This document shows positions 38,837 through 47,844 of a DNA stretch of 64,000 bases, one piece after another. A program made the translations under genes and the position numbers. Every line of letters starts with the position of its first letter. Position 1 is the stretch's first letter. Below the pieces are notes generated by a model. The model did no database searches. It was not told where the DNA came from and saw nothing but the letters and a program-made list of their open reading frames with translations. Source of the stretch: Neotamlana nanhaiensis (GTDB taxonomy: Bacteria > Bacteroidota > Bacteroidia > Flavobacteriales > Flavobacteriaceae); assembly GCF_000943555.1 (NCBI RefSeq), contig NZ_JTDV01000002.1, positions 186,001 through 250,000 of the forward strand. Reading direction: 5' to 3'.

Positions 38837-40609
38837 TTATTTTGCTTGCTTATCTATTAACGAAATGGTTTTGGCTGCCTTATCGTAATCATCTTGCATG
38901 GTAACAATATCTATTGGTGTATAGCGCGCTAATTCGCAACTTTGCAAAATGCTGTTAAAGTCTGTTATTACAGTTTCTTCAACGTCTTTTTCTTTTAATA
39001 ATTCGTTTATTCTATCTTTACTTAATTCGCTTGTTTCAATATGTAATTTGGCTTTTAAGTAATTGTGTAATGCTTTTTCTAAAGCAATGTAAAACGCTTC
39101 TTTTTTACCTAACGATTTTTTGGCACTACTTAAATATTTTCTTGCCAATTTATCGGCTTTTCTAATTTTGTTTCCGTAAACATCGGCATCACGTTTAGCT
39201 TTTTGTTTTCCTATTAAAATAGCCAACGGAATTGCTAAAAATGGCAATAACAATAAGTACCAGAACAAATCTGTTTTAAAGAAATGACTTTGTTTTATGC
39301 TTGAAAACGTAGTATCGGTTTTTATAAAAGCAAACTGATTATCATTATAAACCACCGCTTGTTTGTTGTTATTTGCTGTATTATTTTCGTTAGAATTTAC
39401 ACCATTTGAAGGACCATTTAACACATCAATTACAATTTCATTTGATGACAAACGCTTATAACTTTCGGTTTTTAAATCGAAATAAGAAAATGAAATGTTT
39501 GGAATTGGGTACTTGCCTTTAAATTGAGGAACAACGGTATAACTATCGGAAATACTACCTTGCATACCAGCCAAATTAGTTTTAACATTTTCGGTATGTT
39601 CTGGTTCATAAACCTCTAACGAACTTGGTAATGTTACTTTAGGCAATTTAAATAGTTTTAAATTTCCGTTGCCACTAACACGAACGTTAAGCTGAAGCGA
39701 TTCGGTAGCATCCAATTCGGTTTTTGAGGTAGATACATCAAACTTAAAATCACCAACAGCACCAGTAAAATCGGCAGGTTTACCAGCTTCTGGCAAAGCC
39801 TTTACGTTAATGGTTTTGTTTCCTGCTGAAATGGTTCTGTTAACTCGTGTCATAAGAAAACCTCCAAAAATATCGCGGCGGTTAGAAGGCACACGCATTG
39901 CAATATTTAAACTTAAAGGTTCTATGTTTAATTTTCCTGTTTTCTGCGGATATAATACTGTTTTTCGTAATACCAAAAAGCGATAATCTTCGCCGTTATA
40001 AGTGCCGTTTTGTACTTTCTGATTTTGCGTATCTATATTCTGACTCCAAAAATCGTTATAACGCGGACTATCAATTTCATTCCAATTATCAACCGCCACT
40101 TTTGGCGATACATATAACTTATAAACTACCGTTATAGCTTCATTTAAATACGGATTAGTTTTTGAAACTTCCGCAACTAAATGAATATTCTCTGCTGCTA
40201 AATAATTAGGATCGTTAGGGTCTTTTGGAATATCTACTGCCGCAGTAACTTCTACTTTTATTGGCGTAGTTTTATAAGTTTCTCCCTCAATATTAATAGT
40301 AGCTTGACTAATGGTAAACGTACCTCTACTTTTTGGAGCTAAAAAATAGCTATATGTTTTTTTGTAAGAACGCACACCTTGTACCCAAGAATTACTAACC
40401 GATTGATTTGGCCCACCAACAATCGTAAAATTTGAAAAATCTGGTGGATTAAAATTATCGCCATCTTGATTCATTTCAAAATCTATTCGTAAACGTTCGT
40501 TTACACCCAACTTTTGCTTGCTCGCTTTAGCTTCAAATTTTACTTGAGCCGCAGCAAATGTTGATGCCATTACGATGAATAAAACAGCTATGTAATTTTT
40601 TATATGCAT
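38837..40609 (-). CDS. batD: BatD family membrane protein
   Basis: This 590-residue protein has a signal peptide (ending FAAAQ) and extended beta-rich repeats (VKFEASKQKLGVNERLRIDF-like start; TFTISQATINIEGETYKTTP). A transmembrane helix lies near residue 455 (LFWYLLLLPFLAIPLAI), and a cytoplasmic helical tail follows. The order and architecture are those of BatD, which is thought to work with BatA, BatB, BatC and MoxR in envelope protein maturation or oxidative tolerance. Confidence 0.9.
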   Translation of the reverse strand: MHIKNYIAVLFIVMASTFAAAQVKFEAKASKQKLGVNERLRIDFEMNQDGDNFNPPDFSNFTIVGGPNQSVSNSWVQGVRSYKKTYSYFLAPKSRGTFTISQATINIEGETYKTTPIKVEVTAAVDIPKDPNDPNYLAAENIHLVAEVSKTNPYLNEAITVVYKLYVSPKVAVDNWNEIDSPRYNDFWSQNIDTQNQKVQNGTYNGEDYRFLVLRKTVLYPQKTGKLNIEPLSLNIAMRVPSNRRDIFGGFLMTRVNRTISAGNKTINVKALPEAGKPADFTGAVGDFKFDVSTSKTELDATESLQLNVRVSGNGNLKLFKLPKVTLPSSLEVYEPEHTENVKTNLAGMQGSISDSYTVVPQFKGKYPIPNISFSYFDLKTESYKRLSSNEIVIDVLNGPSNGVNSNENNTANNNKQAVVYNDNQFAFIKTDTTFSSIKQSHFFKTDLFWYLLLLPFLAIPLAILIGKQKAKRDADVYGNKIRKADKLARKYLSSAKKSLGKKEAFYIALEKALHNYLKAKLHIETSELSKDRINELLKEKDVEETVITDFNSILQSCELARYTPIDIVTMQDDYDKAAKTISLIDKQAK

Positions 40610-40622
40610 TTTTATTTTAATG

Positions 40623-40760
40623 AGATGCTTCGCTTTAATTCGCTTAGCATGACAATTCGTTTCTTTTAACTTTAGTTTTTAAGATGCTTCGACTGCGCTC
40701 AGTATGACATCTTATTACTTATTCTTACTTTGGACTTCGACAAGCTCAGTCTGACAGGTT
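40623..40760. repeat. three REP-like CTTCG...GACA elements between batC and batD
   Basis: Copies at 40623-40654, 40682-40713 and 40732-40760 share a CTTCG(AC) head, a GCTCAG or GCTTAG centre and a final TGACA. Each can fold (CTTCGACtgcGCTCAG-type arms). They fill most of the gap between batC and batD. A short CAGTCTT tandem run follows at about 40793-40814. Confidence 0.65.
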
Positions 40761-40819
40761 TTGTTCCTTTACATCTTTTTAAAATTCCAAATTCAGTCTT
40801 CAGTCTTCGGTCTTAAAAC

Positions 40820-41695
40820 CTACCAATCTTTTTCAGTTTTTACTTTTACGCCTTTTTGCTTTTCGGCATTTATTTTTTCTTGAACCTTTTGTTCTTGGTT
40901 ATTCATGGCTTCTAGCAAGTTTTTAATTTGCTGTGGCGATAACTGTCCTTGTTGTGGTTTGGGTTGTTGTTGCTCTTTCTTATCATCTTCACCCTTATCG
41001 CTTTTATCTTGTTTTTCATCTTTTGGCTTGCCGTTTTCATCTTTTTCATCATCGCCTTCCTTTTTATCGTCTTGCTCGCCTTCTTCGTTTTTATCTTGAT
41101 TTTTATCGTTATCGCCCTCGTTTTCCTTGTTTTCGTCCTGCTTTTCGTTTTGGTCTTGCTTATCTTCTTTGTCTTCGTTCTCCTTATTTTCGTCTTGCTT
41201 ATCTTGATCTTGATTTTTATCCTCTTGATCTTGCTGCTGTTTAGCGCACTCTTTGGCAAGTCCTAAGTTGTAACGCGTTTCGTCGTCGGTTGGATCGTTT
41301 CTTAAAGCATTTTTATAAGCTTCAACAGCTTCTTTACACTTTTTATTTTGCATTAAAATATTTCCAATATTGTGAAATGCACTGTGTTTTTCTTCTTTTG
41401 AAGTTGAAAGATTTGCAGCTTGTTGCAAACGATACAAAGCTTCGTCAAAATTACCTTTGGTTATATAACTTGTGCCTAAATTATAAGCACCTGCTTTGGT
41501 TGAAGCTTGCTGAGATAAGGCCTTACGGTATTCCATTTCGGCTGAGACAAAATTATCTTCGTTTAATAACGTATTGCCTTCGTACACAAAGTTATTAGCT
41601 TTCTTCATGGCTAATAATTGTGCTTTTTCGGCGTCTTCTTGTGCAAAAGATATCGCCGAGATTAATAGGGTTAAAACTAGTAGTAAACGCTTCAT
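40820..41695 (-). CDS. batC: BatC: TPR protein with long acidic low-complexity tail
   Basis: The start is set at ATG 41695 (signal MKRLLLVLTLLISAISFAQ). TPR units follow (NFVSAEMEYRKALSQQASTK, AGAYNLGTSYITKGNFDEAL, NALRNDPTDDETRYNLGLAK). Residues about 155-250 are a Gln/Asp/Lys/Glu-only stretch. The C-terminus LSPQQIKNLLEAMNNQEQKV is conserved in BatC proteins. It probably scaffolds the BatA/BatB complex in the periplasm. The repetitive tail gives spurious hydrophobic ORFs on the other strand. Confidence 0.88.
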   Translation of the reverse strand: MKRLLLVLTLLISAISFAQEDAEKAQLLAMKKANNFVYEGNTLLNEDNFVSAEMEYRKALSQQASTKAGAYNLGTSYITKGNFDEALYRLQQAANLSTSKEEKHSAFHNIGNILMQNKKCKEAVEAYKNALRNDPTDDETRYNLGLAKECAKQQQDQEDKNQDQDKQDENKENEDKEDKQDQNEKQDENKENEGDNDKNQDKNEEGEQDDKKEGDDEKDENGKPKDEKQDKSDKGEDDKKEQQQPKPQQGQLSPQQIKNLLEAMNNQEQKVQEKINAEKQKGVKVKTEKDW

Positions 41696-41776
41696 TTCTT
41701 CATTTAAATTTAAAAAACTCATCTTTTTTAGGCGTTAAAAAAATGATAAAAGTTAATGCCTTGATTTGCTGAATAT

Positions 41777-42814
41777 TTAAAAATTCTCGTTAAACAGGTT
41801 CAATTTTTTCAACCAAGCTGTTTTTCGTTCTAATAAAAACACATCTAATAGCAAAAAGAAAATACCAAAGCCTAAAAACCATTGAAATTGGTCTTTAAAA
41901 TCGGCAAATTGTTTGGCTTCAAACTCGGTTTTATCCATGGTGTTTAAAATTTCACGAATATTTTCTACCACATTGGCGGTGTTTTTTCCGTTAATATAAG
42001 CGCCATTGGCTGCCGAAGCAATGTTTTTAAGCGTGTTTTCGTTAAGTTTGGTTATTACGGTTTCGCCTTGGCTATCTTTTTTATAATTTAAAACTACACC
42101 GTTTCTTTTTTCGGGAATTGGTCCGCCTTTTACATCGCCAACACCAATGGTAAAAATGCGTACACCTTCGTCGTGTGCAGCTTCGGCAATGGCTTCGGCT
42201 TCTTGCCCGTGGTCTTCACCATCAGAAATTATAATTAATACGCGGTTGGTTTGTTCTTCGTCATCAAAATAGGTTGATGCTAATTTTATAGCTTCGCTAA
42301 TGGCTGTTCCTTGCGACGACAACATATCGGTATTCATGCTTTGTAAAAACATTTTAGCCGAAGCATAATCAGTTGTAATTGGCAACTGCGGAAATGCGGC
42401 GCCTGCATAGGCAATAATACCAACGCGATCGCTAGCTAAATTATTTACAATTTGAGTTACTAATTGCTTCGATTTTTCTAAACGGTTTGGCGCAATATCT
42501 TCGGCCAACATACTTTTAGATACATCGATGGCAAATACAATATCGACACCTTCCCGCTTTACCGTTTCTAACTTTGTACCAATTTTAGGATTTACTAGAG
42601 CTAACGACAAACATAAAAACGCCAAACTTAAAACCACTACTTTTAAAACGGTTTTAAAGGTTGATTTATTAGGGCTTAATTTTTTAAGCAAAGCCTTGTC
42701 GGCAAACTTGTTTTGAGTTTTGTATCTCCAGAATTGAAGACCCAAAAACAGCAAGATTATTACCGGAATAATAACCAGCGTCCAGAACCATATTTTCTCT
42801 TCTAATTGATACAT
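41777..42814 (-). CDS. batB: BatB: VWA-domain membrane protein
   Basis: An N-terminal helix pair precedes a von Willebrand A domain with an intact MIDAS motif, FAIDVSKSM (DxSxS), plus ISDGEDHG. Helices at both ends (ILLFLGLQFW and WFLGFGIFFLLLDVFL) anchor it. The 345 residues match BatB. It follows BatA on the same strand, with a repeat-filled gap between them. Confidence 0.9.
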   Translation of the reverse strand: MYQLEEKIWFWTLVIIPVIILLFLGLQFWRYKTQNKFADKALLKKLSPNKSTFKTVLKVVVLSLAFLCLSLALVNPKIGTKLETVKREGVDIVFAIDVSKSMLAEDIAPNRLEKSKQLVTQIVNNLASDRVGIIAYAGAAFPQLPITTDYASAKMFLQSMNTDMLSSQGTAISEAIKLASTYFDDEEQTNRVLIIISDGEDHGQEAEAIAEAAHDEGVRIFTIGVGDVKGGPIPEKRNGVVLNYKKDSQGETVITKLNENTLKNIASAANGAYINGKNTANVVENIREILNTMDKTEFEAKQFADFKDQFQWFLGFGIFFLLLDVFLLERKTAWLKKLNLFNENF

Positions 42815-42866
42815 TTCTTTTTTAGTTTACAGTTTACAGTTGCAGTAAACAGTTAATTTTTGTTTG

Positions 42867-42944
42867 TTATTCTGAACTTGTCTCAGAATCTCAGTTTATT
42901 TTGAACTAAATTCATTAAGATCCTGAAACAAGTTCAGGATGACA
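42867..42944. repeat. inverted pair of CCTGAAACAAGTTCAGGATGACA-type elements
   Basis: One copy (TTCTGAACTTGTCTCAGAATCT, 42867-42892) is followed by an oppositely oriented copy (CCTGAAACAAGTTCAGGA plus TGACA, ending 42944). Each is palindromic. They lie between batA and batB. Confidence 0.65.
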
Positions 42945-42981
42945 GTTTTATGTTATCGCTTTCGCGGAAATTAAAAACTCA

Positions 42982-43989
42982 TTATATAAAACTTCTAAAA
43001 ACCGTGTTTCGCAATAACAATTCAATCAATAACAATAATCCGGCAATTAATACTAACGGACGGAATTTTTCTTCGTAATTGTAAAACTTAAATTCTTCTA
43101 TTTCGGTTTTTTCGAGTTTGTTTATTTCTTCATAAATATCTTCTAGCTTCTTATTATTTGTGGCTCTAAAATATTTTCCGCTAGTTACTTCGGCAATTTC
43201 CTTTAGTAAGGTTTCGTCAATTTCAACTTGAATTCTTCCGTATTGAAAATTACCCGTTCTTGGGTCGATACCAACGGGAGACATCGCCATTCCGTTAGTT
43301 CCTAAACCAATGGTATAGACTTTTATGCCATATTCTAAAGCTAGTTCGCTTGCAATTTTAGGATCGATAAATCCGGAATTGTTTACACCATCCGTCAATA
43401 AAATAATAACTTTACTAGTGGCTTTACTATCTTTTAAACGATTTACCGAAGTGGCTAAACCCATACCAATGGCTGTGCCGCCTTCAATTATATTATTATA
43501 TTTTATACTACGTAACGCACGTAACACAATGCTTTTATCGCTTGTAATTGGTGTTTTGGTGTAACTTTCGCCTGCATATTCTACCAAACCAATACGATCG
43601 TTAGGGCGCCCTTTTATAAACTCTGAGGCTACATTTTTTAGTGCTTCCAATCGGTTTGGGCGTAAATCTTTAGCCAACATACTCGCCGAAACATCGATAG
43701 CCATAACAATATCGATACCACGAGTGGTTTTTGTTTTTGTAGACACATCAACCGTTTGTGGTCGTGCTAAAGCGGTAATTAAAAATACCAGAGCTACTAG
43801 ACGCAACACAAACAACACGTGTTTAAATTTTGGCAACCACGAATTGGTAATTTTAAAGCCTTTTAAGCTCGACATTTTTAACTCGGCTATTTGCTTTTTG
43901 TTTTTAAAAACGTACCAAATAATAGCCAATGGCAGCGCCAACAATAACCAGAAAAATTCTTTATTTACAAACTCAATGCCTTCTAACAT
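42982..43989 (-). CDS. batA: BatA: VWA-domain membrane protein
   Basis: A VWA domain with the MIDAS motif MAIDVSASM, and LLTDGVNNSG, is flanked by transmembrane helices (WLLLALPLAIIWYVF, VLFVLRLVALVFLITALA, and a C-terminal helix LVLIAGLLLLIELLL). The 335 residues match BatA. Its ATG overlaps the upstream stop by 1 base (TAATG), so translation is coupled. Confidence 0.9.
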   Translation of the reverse strand: MLEGIEFVNKEFFWLLLALPLAIIWYVFKNKKQIAELKMSSLKGFKITNSWLPKFKHVLFVLRLVALVFLITALARPQTVDVSTKTKTTRGIDIVMAIDVSASMLAKDLRPNRLEALKNVASEFIKGRPNDRIGLVEYAGESYTKTPITSDKSIVLRALRSIKYNNIIEGGTAIGMGLATSVNRLKDSKATSKVIILLTDGVNNSGFIDPKIASELALEYGIKVYTIGLGTNGMAMSPVGIDPRTGNFQYGRIQVEIDETLLKEIAEVTSGKYFRATNNKKLEDIYEEINKLEKTEIEEFKFYNYEEKFRPLVLIAGLLLLIELLLRNTVFRSFI

Positions 43990-45620
43990 TATGCTTCTTC
44001 TTTTTTAAGTTCTATTGAATTTATAATACGCTCCACAATTTGTTCTGCATAAGTATCATCGCTTGGCGATGTTATAATAACTTGCTGCAACACATTATCT
44101 GATGCAAAATGAAGCATCACATATTTAGCATCAACAAAATTGCCCGATTTAAGTATATCGATTTTTAATGTCCCGTGTGTTTTAACACCTTCGGCACCAT
44201 TTGGCGTAGTAAATTTTTCTTGAAGCGTAACGATATCCTTTACACCTTGAGCTTCCATCGATTTTAAACTACCTTCAATAGCTTTTTCAACATCTATACC
44301 ACCTTCTGGCGCTTGTGCCATAACCGTTGTACTTACCACAACACTAAATTCATCGAGTAACGTACCATAAGCAAATGTGGTTAATTGCATCTGTTGTTTT
44401 AACTCGTCGGGAACTGGTGTTTGTACACGTTGTAAAACTTTTGGAGTCGAAATTGAAATTGGCGGCACACCATAATCGCTGGTTACCCAAGTGCCTTCTA
44501 ACAACTCTTTACTATCGTGCCCTAAAATGGTATCTTTTACATAACCAAAACCGTATTTTACCGAAAAACCAGCAAAAGTTGCACACAATAAAAACACAGC
44601 TATACCAGCGGTTAACCATATTTTTTTGCGTTTCTTTTTTGCTTCTAACGCTTCGCGGTATTGTTCATCGAGAAGTTTTTCTTCTTCGGTTGGTTCTGGC
44701 AACGCTTCTTTAACGTGATCAATTTCTACATCAATGGTATTTCTATCTAGTTTTGCAAGCTCGATATCTGGTGCAGACTTTGCGAATTTTACTAAATCGG
44801 CACGCTTTAAAATGCTTTCTAAGTTTTTAATATCGTCGTTACTTAAATCGACTTGATTACCTTGTTTTAGTAATTTTAATCTATCTATTAACTCGTCGGT
44901 AGTACTTTCTAAAGCTCTGTCGTAAACTTTTTCGTCGAGATATTTACGGATGATGAATGTTAAATCGGAATAATAATCTTTTAAATTCTCTTCTTCTAAA
45001 TACGTACTTTCATCAAGTTTTTTAAGTGCTAATTTGGCACGATCGTACGGCGGCAATAAAGCAATTTTTTCTTCTTCGGTTAGCGGTTTTTTACGCCAAA
45101 TAAACCAATATAAAAGGGCAGTAATTACAGCTATTATTAATAAAACAATAAGCGCCGTTTTCCACCAATCGCCACTGCTTTTTTCTACACCAATAATTGG
45201 TTTTATATCGTAAAGCCCTTGTTTGGTTGTGTCGACCACTACATTATTAACCTCAACTTTTAATGAATCGGTTAAAAAAGCTTTATCGGTAATTATTATT
45301 TTTTGCTGCGGAATGGTGTACGTTCCAGAGTCGAACTGTGTTAATCCGTATTTTTTAATGAGGTTGTACTTGTCACTTTTTTTAAGTGTATCAATTGGAT
45401 AAAATTCGATAACTTCTAATGGTGAAAACGATTGTCCTTCCGGGAAAACCACTAAATTCGTGGTATCGGTTTCTACCTCAACTTTAAACGTAATTTGCTC
45501 ACCAATTTTGATTGATGTAGAATCGATTGAAGATTTTACTTGAGCATTCAAGAAAAAAGAAAATAGAATACAGAACAAAGACAATACAAGTGTTTTGGAT
45601 TGCTTTGATTCAAAATTCAT
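43989..45620 (-). CDS. Bat-operon membrane protein (BatD/DUF4381-like, 543 aa)
   Basis: The start is set at ATG 45620 (MNFESKQSKTLVLSLFCILF, signal ending FFLNAQ); a longer start at 45644 would add residues encoded by a repeat-like sequence. A periplasmic beta domain (IKIGEQITFKVEVE) is followed by a transmembrane helix near 155-175 (ALIVLLIIAVITALLYWFIW) and a DUF4381-like cytoplasmic part (LPPYDRAKLALKKLDE, YYSDLTFIIRKYLDEKVYDR). A second helix and a C-terminal domain of about 180 residues follow. It sits between DUF58 and BatA, its usual slot in Bacteroidota. Confidence 0.8.
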   Translation of the reverse strand: MNFESKQSKTLVLSLFCILFSFFLNAQVKSSIDSTSIKIGEQITFKVEVETDTTNLVVFPEGQSFSPLEVIEFYPIDTLKKSDKYNLIKKYGLTQFDSGTYTIPQQKIIITDKAFLTDSLKVEVNNVVVDTTKQGLYDIKPIIGVEKSSGDWWKTALIVLLIIAVITALLYWFIWRKKPLTEEEKIALLPPYDRAKLALKKLDESTYLEEENLKDYYSDLTFIIRKYLDEKVYDRALESTTDELIDRLKLLKQGNQVDLSNDDIKNLESILKRADLVKFAKSAPDIELAKLDRNTIDVEIDHVKEALPEPTEEEKLLDEQYREALEAKKKRKKIWLTAGIAVFLLCATFAGFSVKYGFGYVKDTILGHDSKELLEGTWVTSDYGVPPISISTPKVLQRVQTPVPDELKQQMQLTTFAYGTLLDEFSVVVSTTVMAQAPEGGIDVEKAIEGSLKSMEAQGVKDIVTLQEKFTTPNGAEGVKTHGTLKIDILKSGNFVDAKYVMLHFASDNVLQQVIITSPSDDTYAEQIVERIINSIELKKEEA

Positions 45621-45648
45621 CATTCGTAATTCGTAATTCATCATTCGT

Positions 45649-46515
45649 TTATCCTCTTCGTTTAAAATAACCTAATAGTTTTTTTACATAACTTTCATCT
45701 ACACGACAATCCATACTTCCTGCTCCCGATTTATTAAAACTTTCCTTATAATAATCGACTTTTTCTTTATAAAACTTGGCGTAATTCTGTCTTACTTTTT
45801 TCGATGATGTATTTACCAACATAAGCTCGCCTGTTTCTTCATCTTGCATTTGCACAACACCTAAATTTGGTATGTTTTCTTCGCGAGCATCATAAATTCT
45901 TATTCCTGTAACATCGTGTTTTCCTGCTACAATTTTCATGGTATGATGGTAATCATCTGCAATAAAATCGGACAACACAAATACAATGGCTTTCTTTTTC
46001 ATAACGCTTGATAAAAAACGCAACGCTTCAGCCACATTGGTTTGTTTACTTTCGGGTTCAAACTCGATAAGCTCACGTATAATGCGCAACACATGCGAAC
46101 GCCCTTTTTTAGGCGGAATAAACAGTTCGACTTGATCGGAAAATAAAATCAAGCCAATTTTATCGTTGTTTTGAGTTGCCGAAAATGCTAAAGTTGCCGC
46201 AATTTCGGTTACCACTTCGTTTTTAAATTGCTGATTGGTACCAAACATTTCGGAACCTGAAACATCTACCATAAGCATCATGGTGAGTTCGCGTTCTTCC
46301 TCGAAAACTTTTATGTAAGGCTCGTTATAACGAGCGGTTACATTCCAATCTATATTTCGTACGTCGTCTCCAAATTGATACTGGCGAACTTCAGAAAAAG
46401 TCATACCACGACCTTTGAAAGTCGAATGATATTCGCCTCCAAAAATATGATCAGACAAACGGCGTGTCTTAATCTCAATTTTACGTACTTTTTTTAGTAA
46501 TTCTTTAGTATCCAT
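45649..46515 (-). CDS. DUF58 domain protein of the MoxR-Bat operon
   Basis: The 288 residues contain the DUF58 core GRGMTFSEVRQYQFGDDVRN with IDWNVTARYNEPYIKVFEEE, and a VWA-like segment MLMVDVSGSEMFG. The family accompanies MoxR ATPases and VWA proteins. It is cytoplasmic and without a signal peptide. Confidence 0.92.
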   Translation of the reverse strand: MDTKELLKKVRKIEIKTRRLSDHIFGGEYHSTFKGRGMTFSEVRQYQFGDDVRNIDWNVTARYNEPYIKVFEEERELTMMLMVDVSGSEMFGTNQQFKNEVVTEIAATLAFSATQNNDKIGLILFSDQVELFIPPKKGRSHVLRIIRELIEFEPESKQTNVAEALRFLSSVMKKKAIVFVLSDFIADDYHHTMKIVAGKHDVTGIRIYDAREENIPNLGVVQMQDEETGELMLVNTSSKKVRQNYAKFYKEKVDYYKESFNKSGAGSMDCRVDESYVKKLLGYFKRRG

Positions 46516-46517
46516 CT

Positions 46518-46580
46518 ATTCAGTAAACAGTATTCAGTCGCAGTATTCAGTCGCAGTTTTCAGTCGCAGTATTCAGTTAT
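46518..46580. repeat. tandem ATTCAGTCGCAGT-type repeats
   Basis: About four imperfect 15-base units built from CAGTATTCAGTCG lie between moxR and the DUF58 gene; related ACTGCAAACTG words follow to about 46650. There is no spacer structure, so it is not a CRISPR array. Confidence 0.7.
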
Positions 46581-46653
46581 CACAAACTATTTATACAGTA
46601 TTCAGAATTATAGAAAGCAACTGCAAACTGCTACTGAACACTGCAAACTATTT

Positions 46654-47658
46654 TTATGGTACTTCAATCTCGTTTACTATTTTGTTGATGATATCAACGG
46701 AAGTTATATTTTCAGCTTCAGCTTCATAAGTAATACCTATTCTGTGACGTAACACATCGTAAACTACGGCACGTACATCTTCTGGAATTACATAACCACG
46801 ACGCTTAATAAAAGCATAACATTTTGCTGCTGTTGCTAAGTTAATACTACCACGTGGCGATGCACCAAACGAAATAAGCGGCTTTAAATCTGGAAGTCTG
46901 TATTTTTCTGGATAACGTGTTGCGAAAATAATATCAAGAATATATTTTTCAATTTTCTCGTCCATATACACTTCGCGTACGGCTTGTTGGGCTCTTAAAA
47001 TGGTATCGGTAGTAATTACCGATTGTACTTTTTCCCAAGCACCTTTTAAATTGGCACGCATAATTAATTGCTCTTCGGCAATTTTTGGGTAATCGATTAC
47101 CGTTTTTAGCATAAAACGGTCAACTTGCGCTTCAGGTAACGGGTATGTTCCTTCTTGTTCCACTGGGTTTTGGGTTGCCATTACTAAAAATGGCTTATCT
47201 AATGGGAAGGTTTCATCGCCAATAGTTACTTGTTTTTCTTGCATTGCTTCAAGTAAAGCGGCTTGCACTTTTGCTGGTGCACGGTTAATCTCATCGGCAA
47301 GAACAAAGTTTGCAAAAATAGGCCCTTTTTTAATTGAGAAGTCGTTATCCTTCATATTATAAATTAGGGTTCCTGTAACATCGGCAGGTAATAAATCGGG
47401 CGTAAACTGTATACGACTAAACGTACCATCAACGGCTTGAGATAGCGTATTAATTGATAGCGTTTTTGCTAAACCAGGCACACCTTCAAGTAAAATATGT
47501 CCGCGACCTAATAAACCAATAAGTAATCGCTCAACCATGTGTTTTTGACCAACAATTACCTTGTTCATTTCTAACATAAGTAAGTCTACAAAAGCACTTT
47601 CTTTTTCAATTTTCTCATTAATGGTTTTAATATCAATAGTCCCTGTTTCTTCCATCAT
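46654..47658 (-). CDS. moxR: MoxR family AAA+ ATPase
   Basis: This 334-residue ATPase has Walker A GVPGLAKT and Walker B FVLADEINRAPAKVQAALLE, with the MoxR lid ISFGASPRGSINLATAAKCY. MoxR chaperones act with VWA proteins to activate or insert partners; here the partners are BatA, BatB and DUF58. It is the first gene of the operon and has a recognisable promoter. Confidence 0.95.
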   Translation of the reverse strand: MMEETGTIDIKTINEKIEKESAFVDLLMLEMNKVIVGQKHMVERLLIGLLGRGHILLEGVPGLAKTLSINTLSQAVDGTFSRIQFTPDLLPADVTGTLIYNMKDNDFSIKKGPIFANFVLADEINRAPAKVQAALLEAMQEKQVTIGDETFPLDKPFLVMATQNPVEQEGTYPLPEAQVDRFMLKTVIDYPKIAEEQLIMRANLKGAWEKVQSVITTDTILRAQQAVREVYMDEKIEKYILDIIFATRYPEKYRLPDLKPLISFGASPRGSINLATAAKCYAFIKRRGYVIPEDVRAVVYDVLRHRIGITYEAEAENITSVDIINKIVNEIEVP

Positions 47659-47678
47659 TTTTATTTTTTAATAAAGCA

Positions 47679-47710
47679 CGAATATAATGCCCTAATTTGA
47701 GCATTGCAAA
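47679..47710 (-). promoter_or_regulatory. moxR-bat operon promoter
   Basis: On the minus strand TTTG (47710-47707) and TATATTCG (47686-47679) are 20 bases apart. The -7 box has one mismatch to TAnnTTTG. The ATG follows 20 bases later. Confidence 0.5.
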
Positions 47711-47791
47711 TTGTTAAAATTTTTCGTTTATCCTTGTTAACAATTGGTTAAAATATTGATAGTTGCTGACTTGCGTTGATTGCAAAGAAAA

Positions 47792-47817
47792 AGCGCAATA
47801 CTAAAAGATATTGCGCT
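47792..47817 (-). terminator. terminator of the DUF4382 lipoprotein gene
   Basis: AGCGCAATA and TATTGCGCT make a 9-bp stem around an 8-base loop. T residues follow on the minus strand. It is 28 bases past the stop at 47845. Confidence 0.75.
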
Positions 47818-47844
47818 AATTTTTATTAAAAAATGAAAACTTGC

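Noticed and set aside
40905-41266. Several long hydrophobic or Ser/Cys-rich ORFs on the plus strand
   Set aside because: They are antisense readings of the BatC low-complexity tail; repetitive codons avoid stops in other frames.
46518-46580. Possible CRISPR array
   Set aside because: Units are contiguous without unique spacers, and no cas genes are near.
47743-47830. Small RNA between moxR and the DUF4382 gene
   Set aside because: The hairpin is explained as the terminator of the minus-strand DUF4382 gene.
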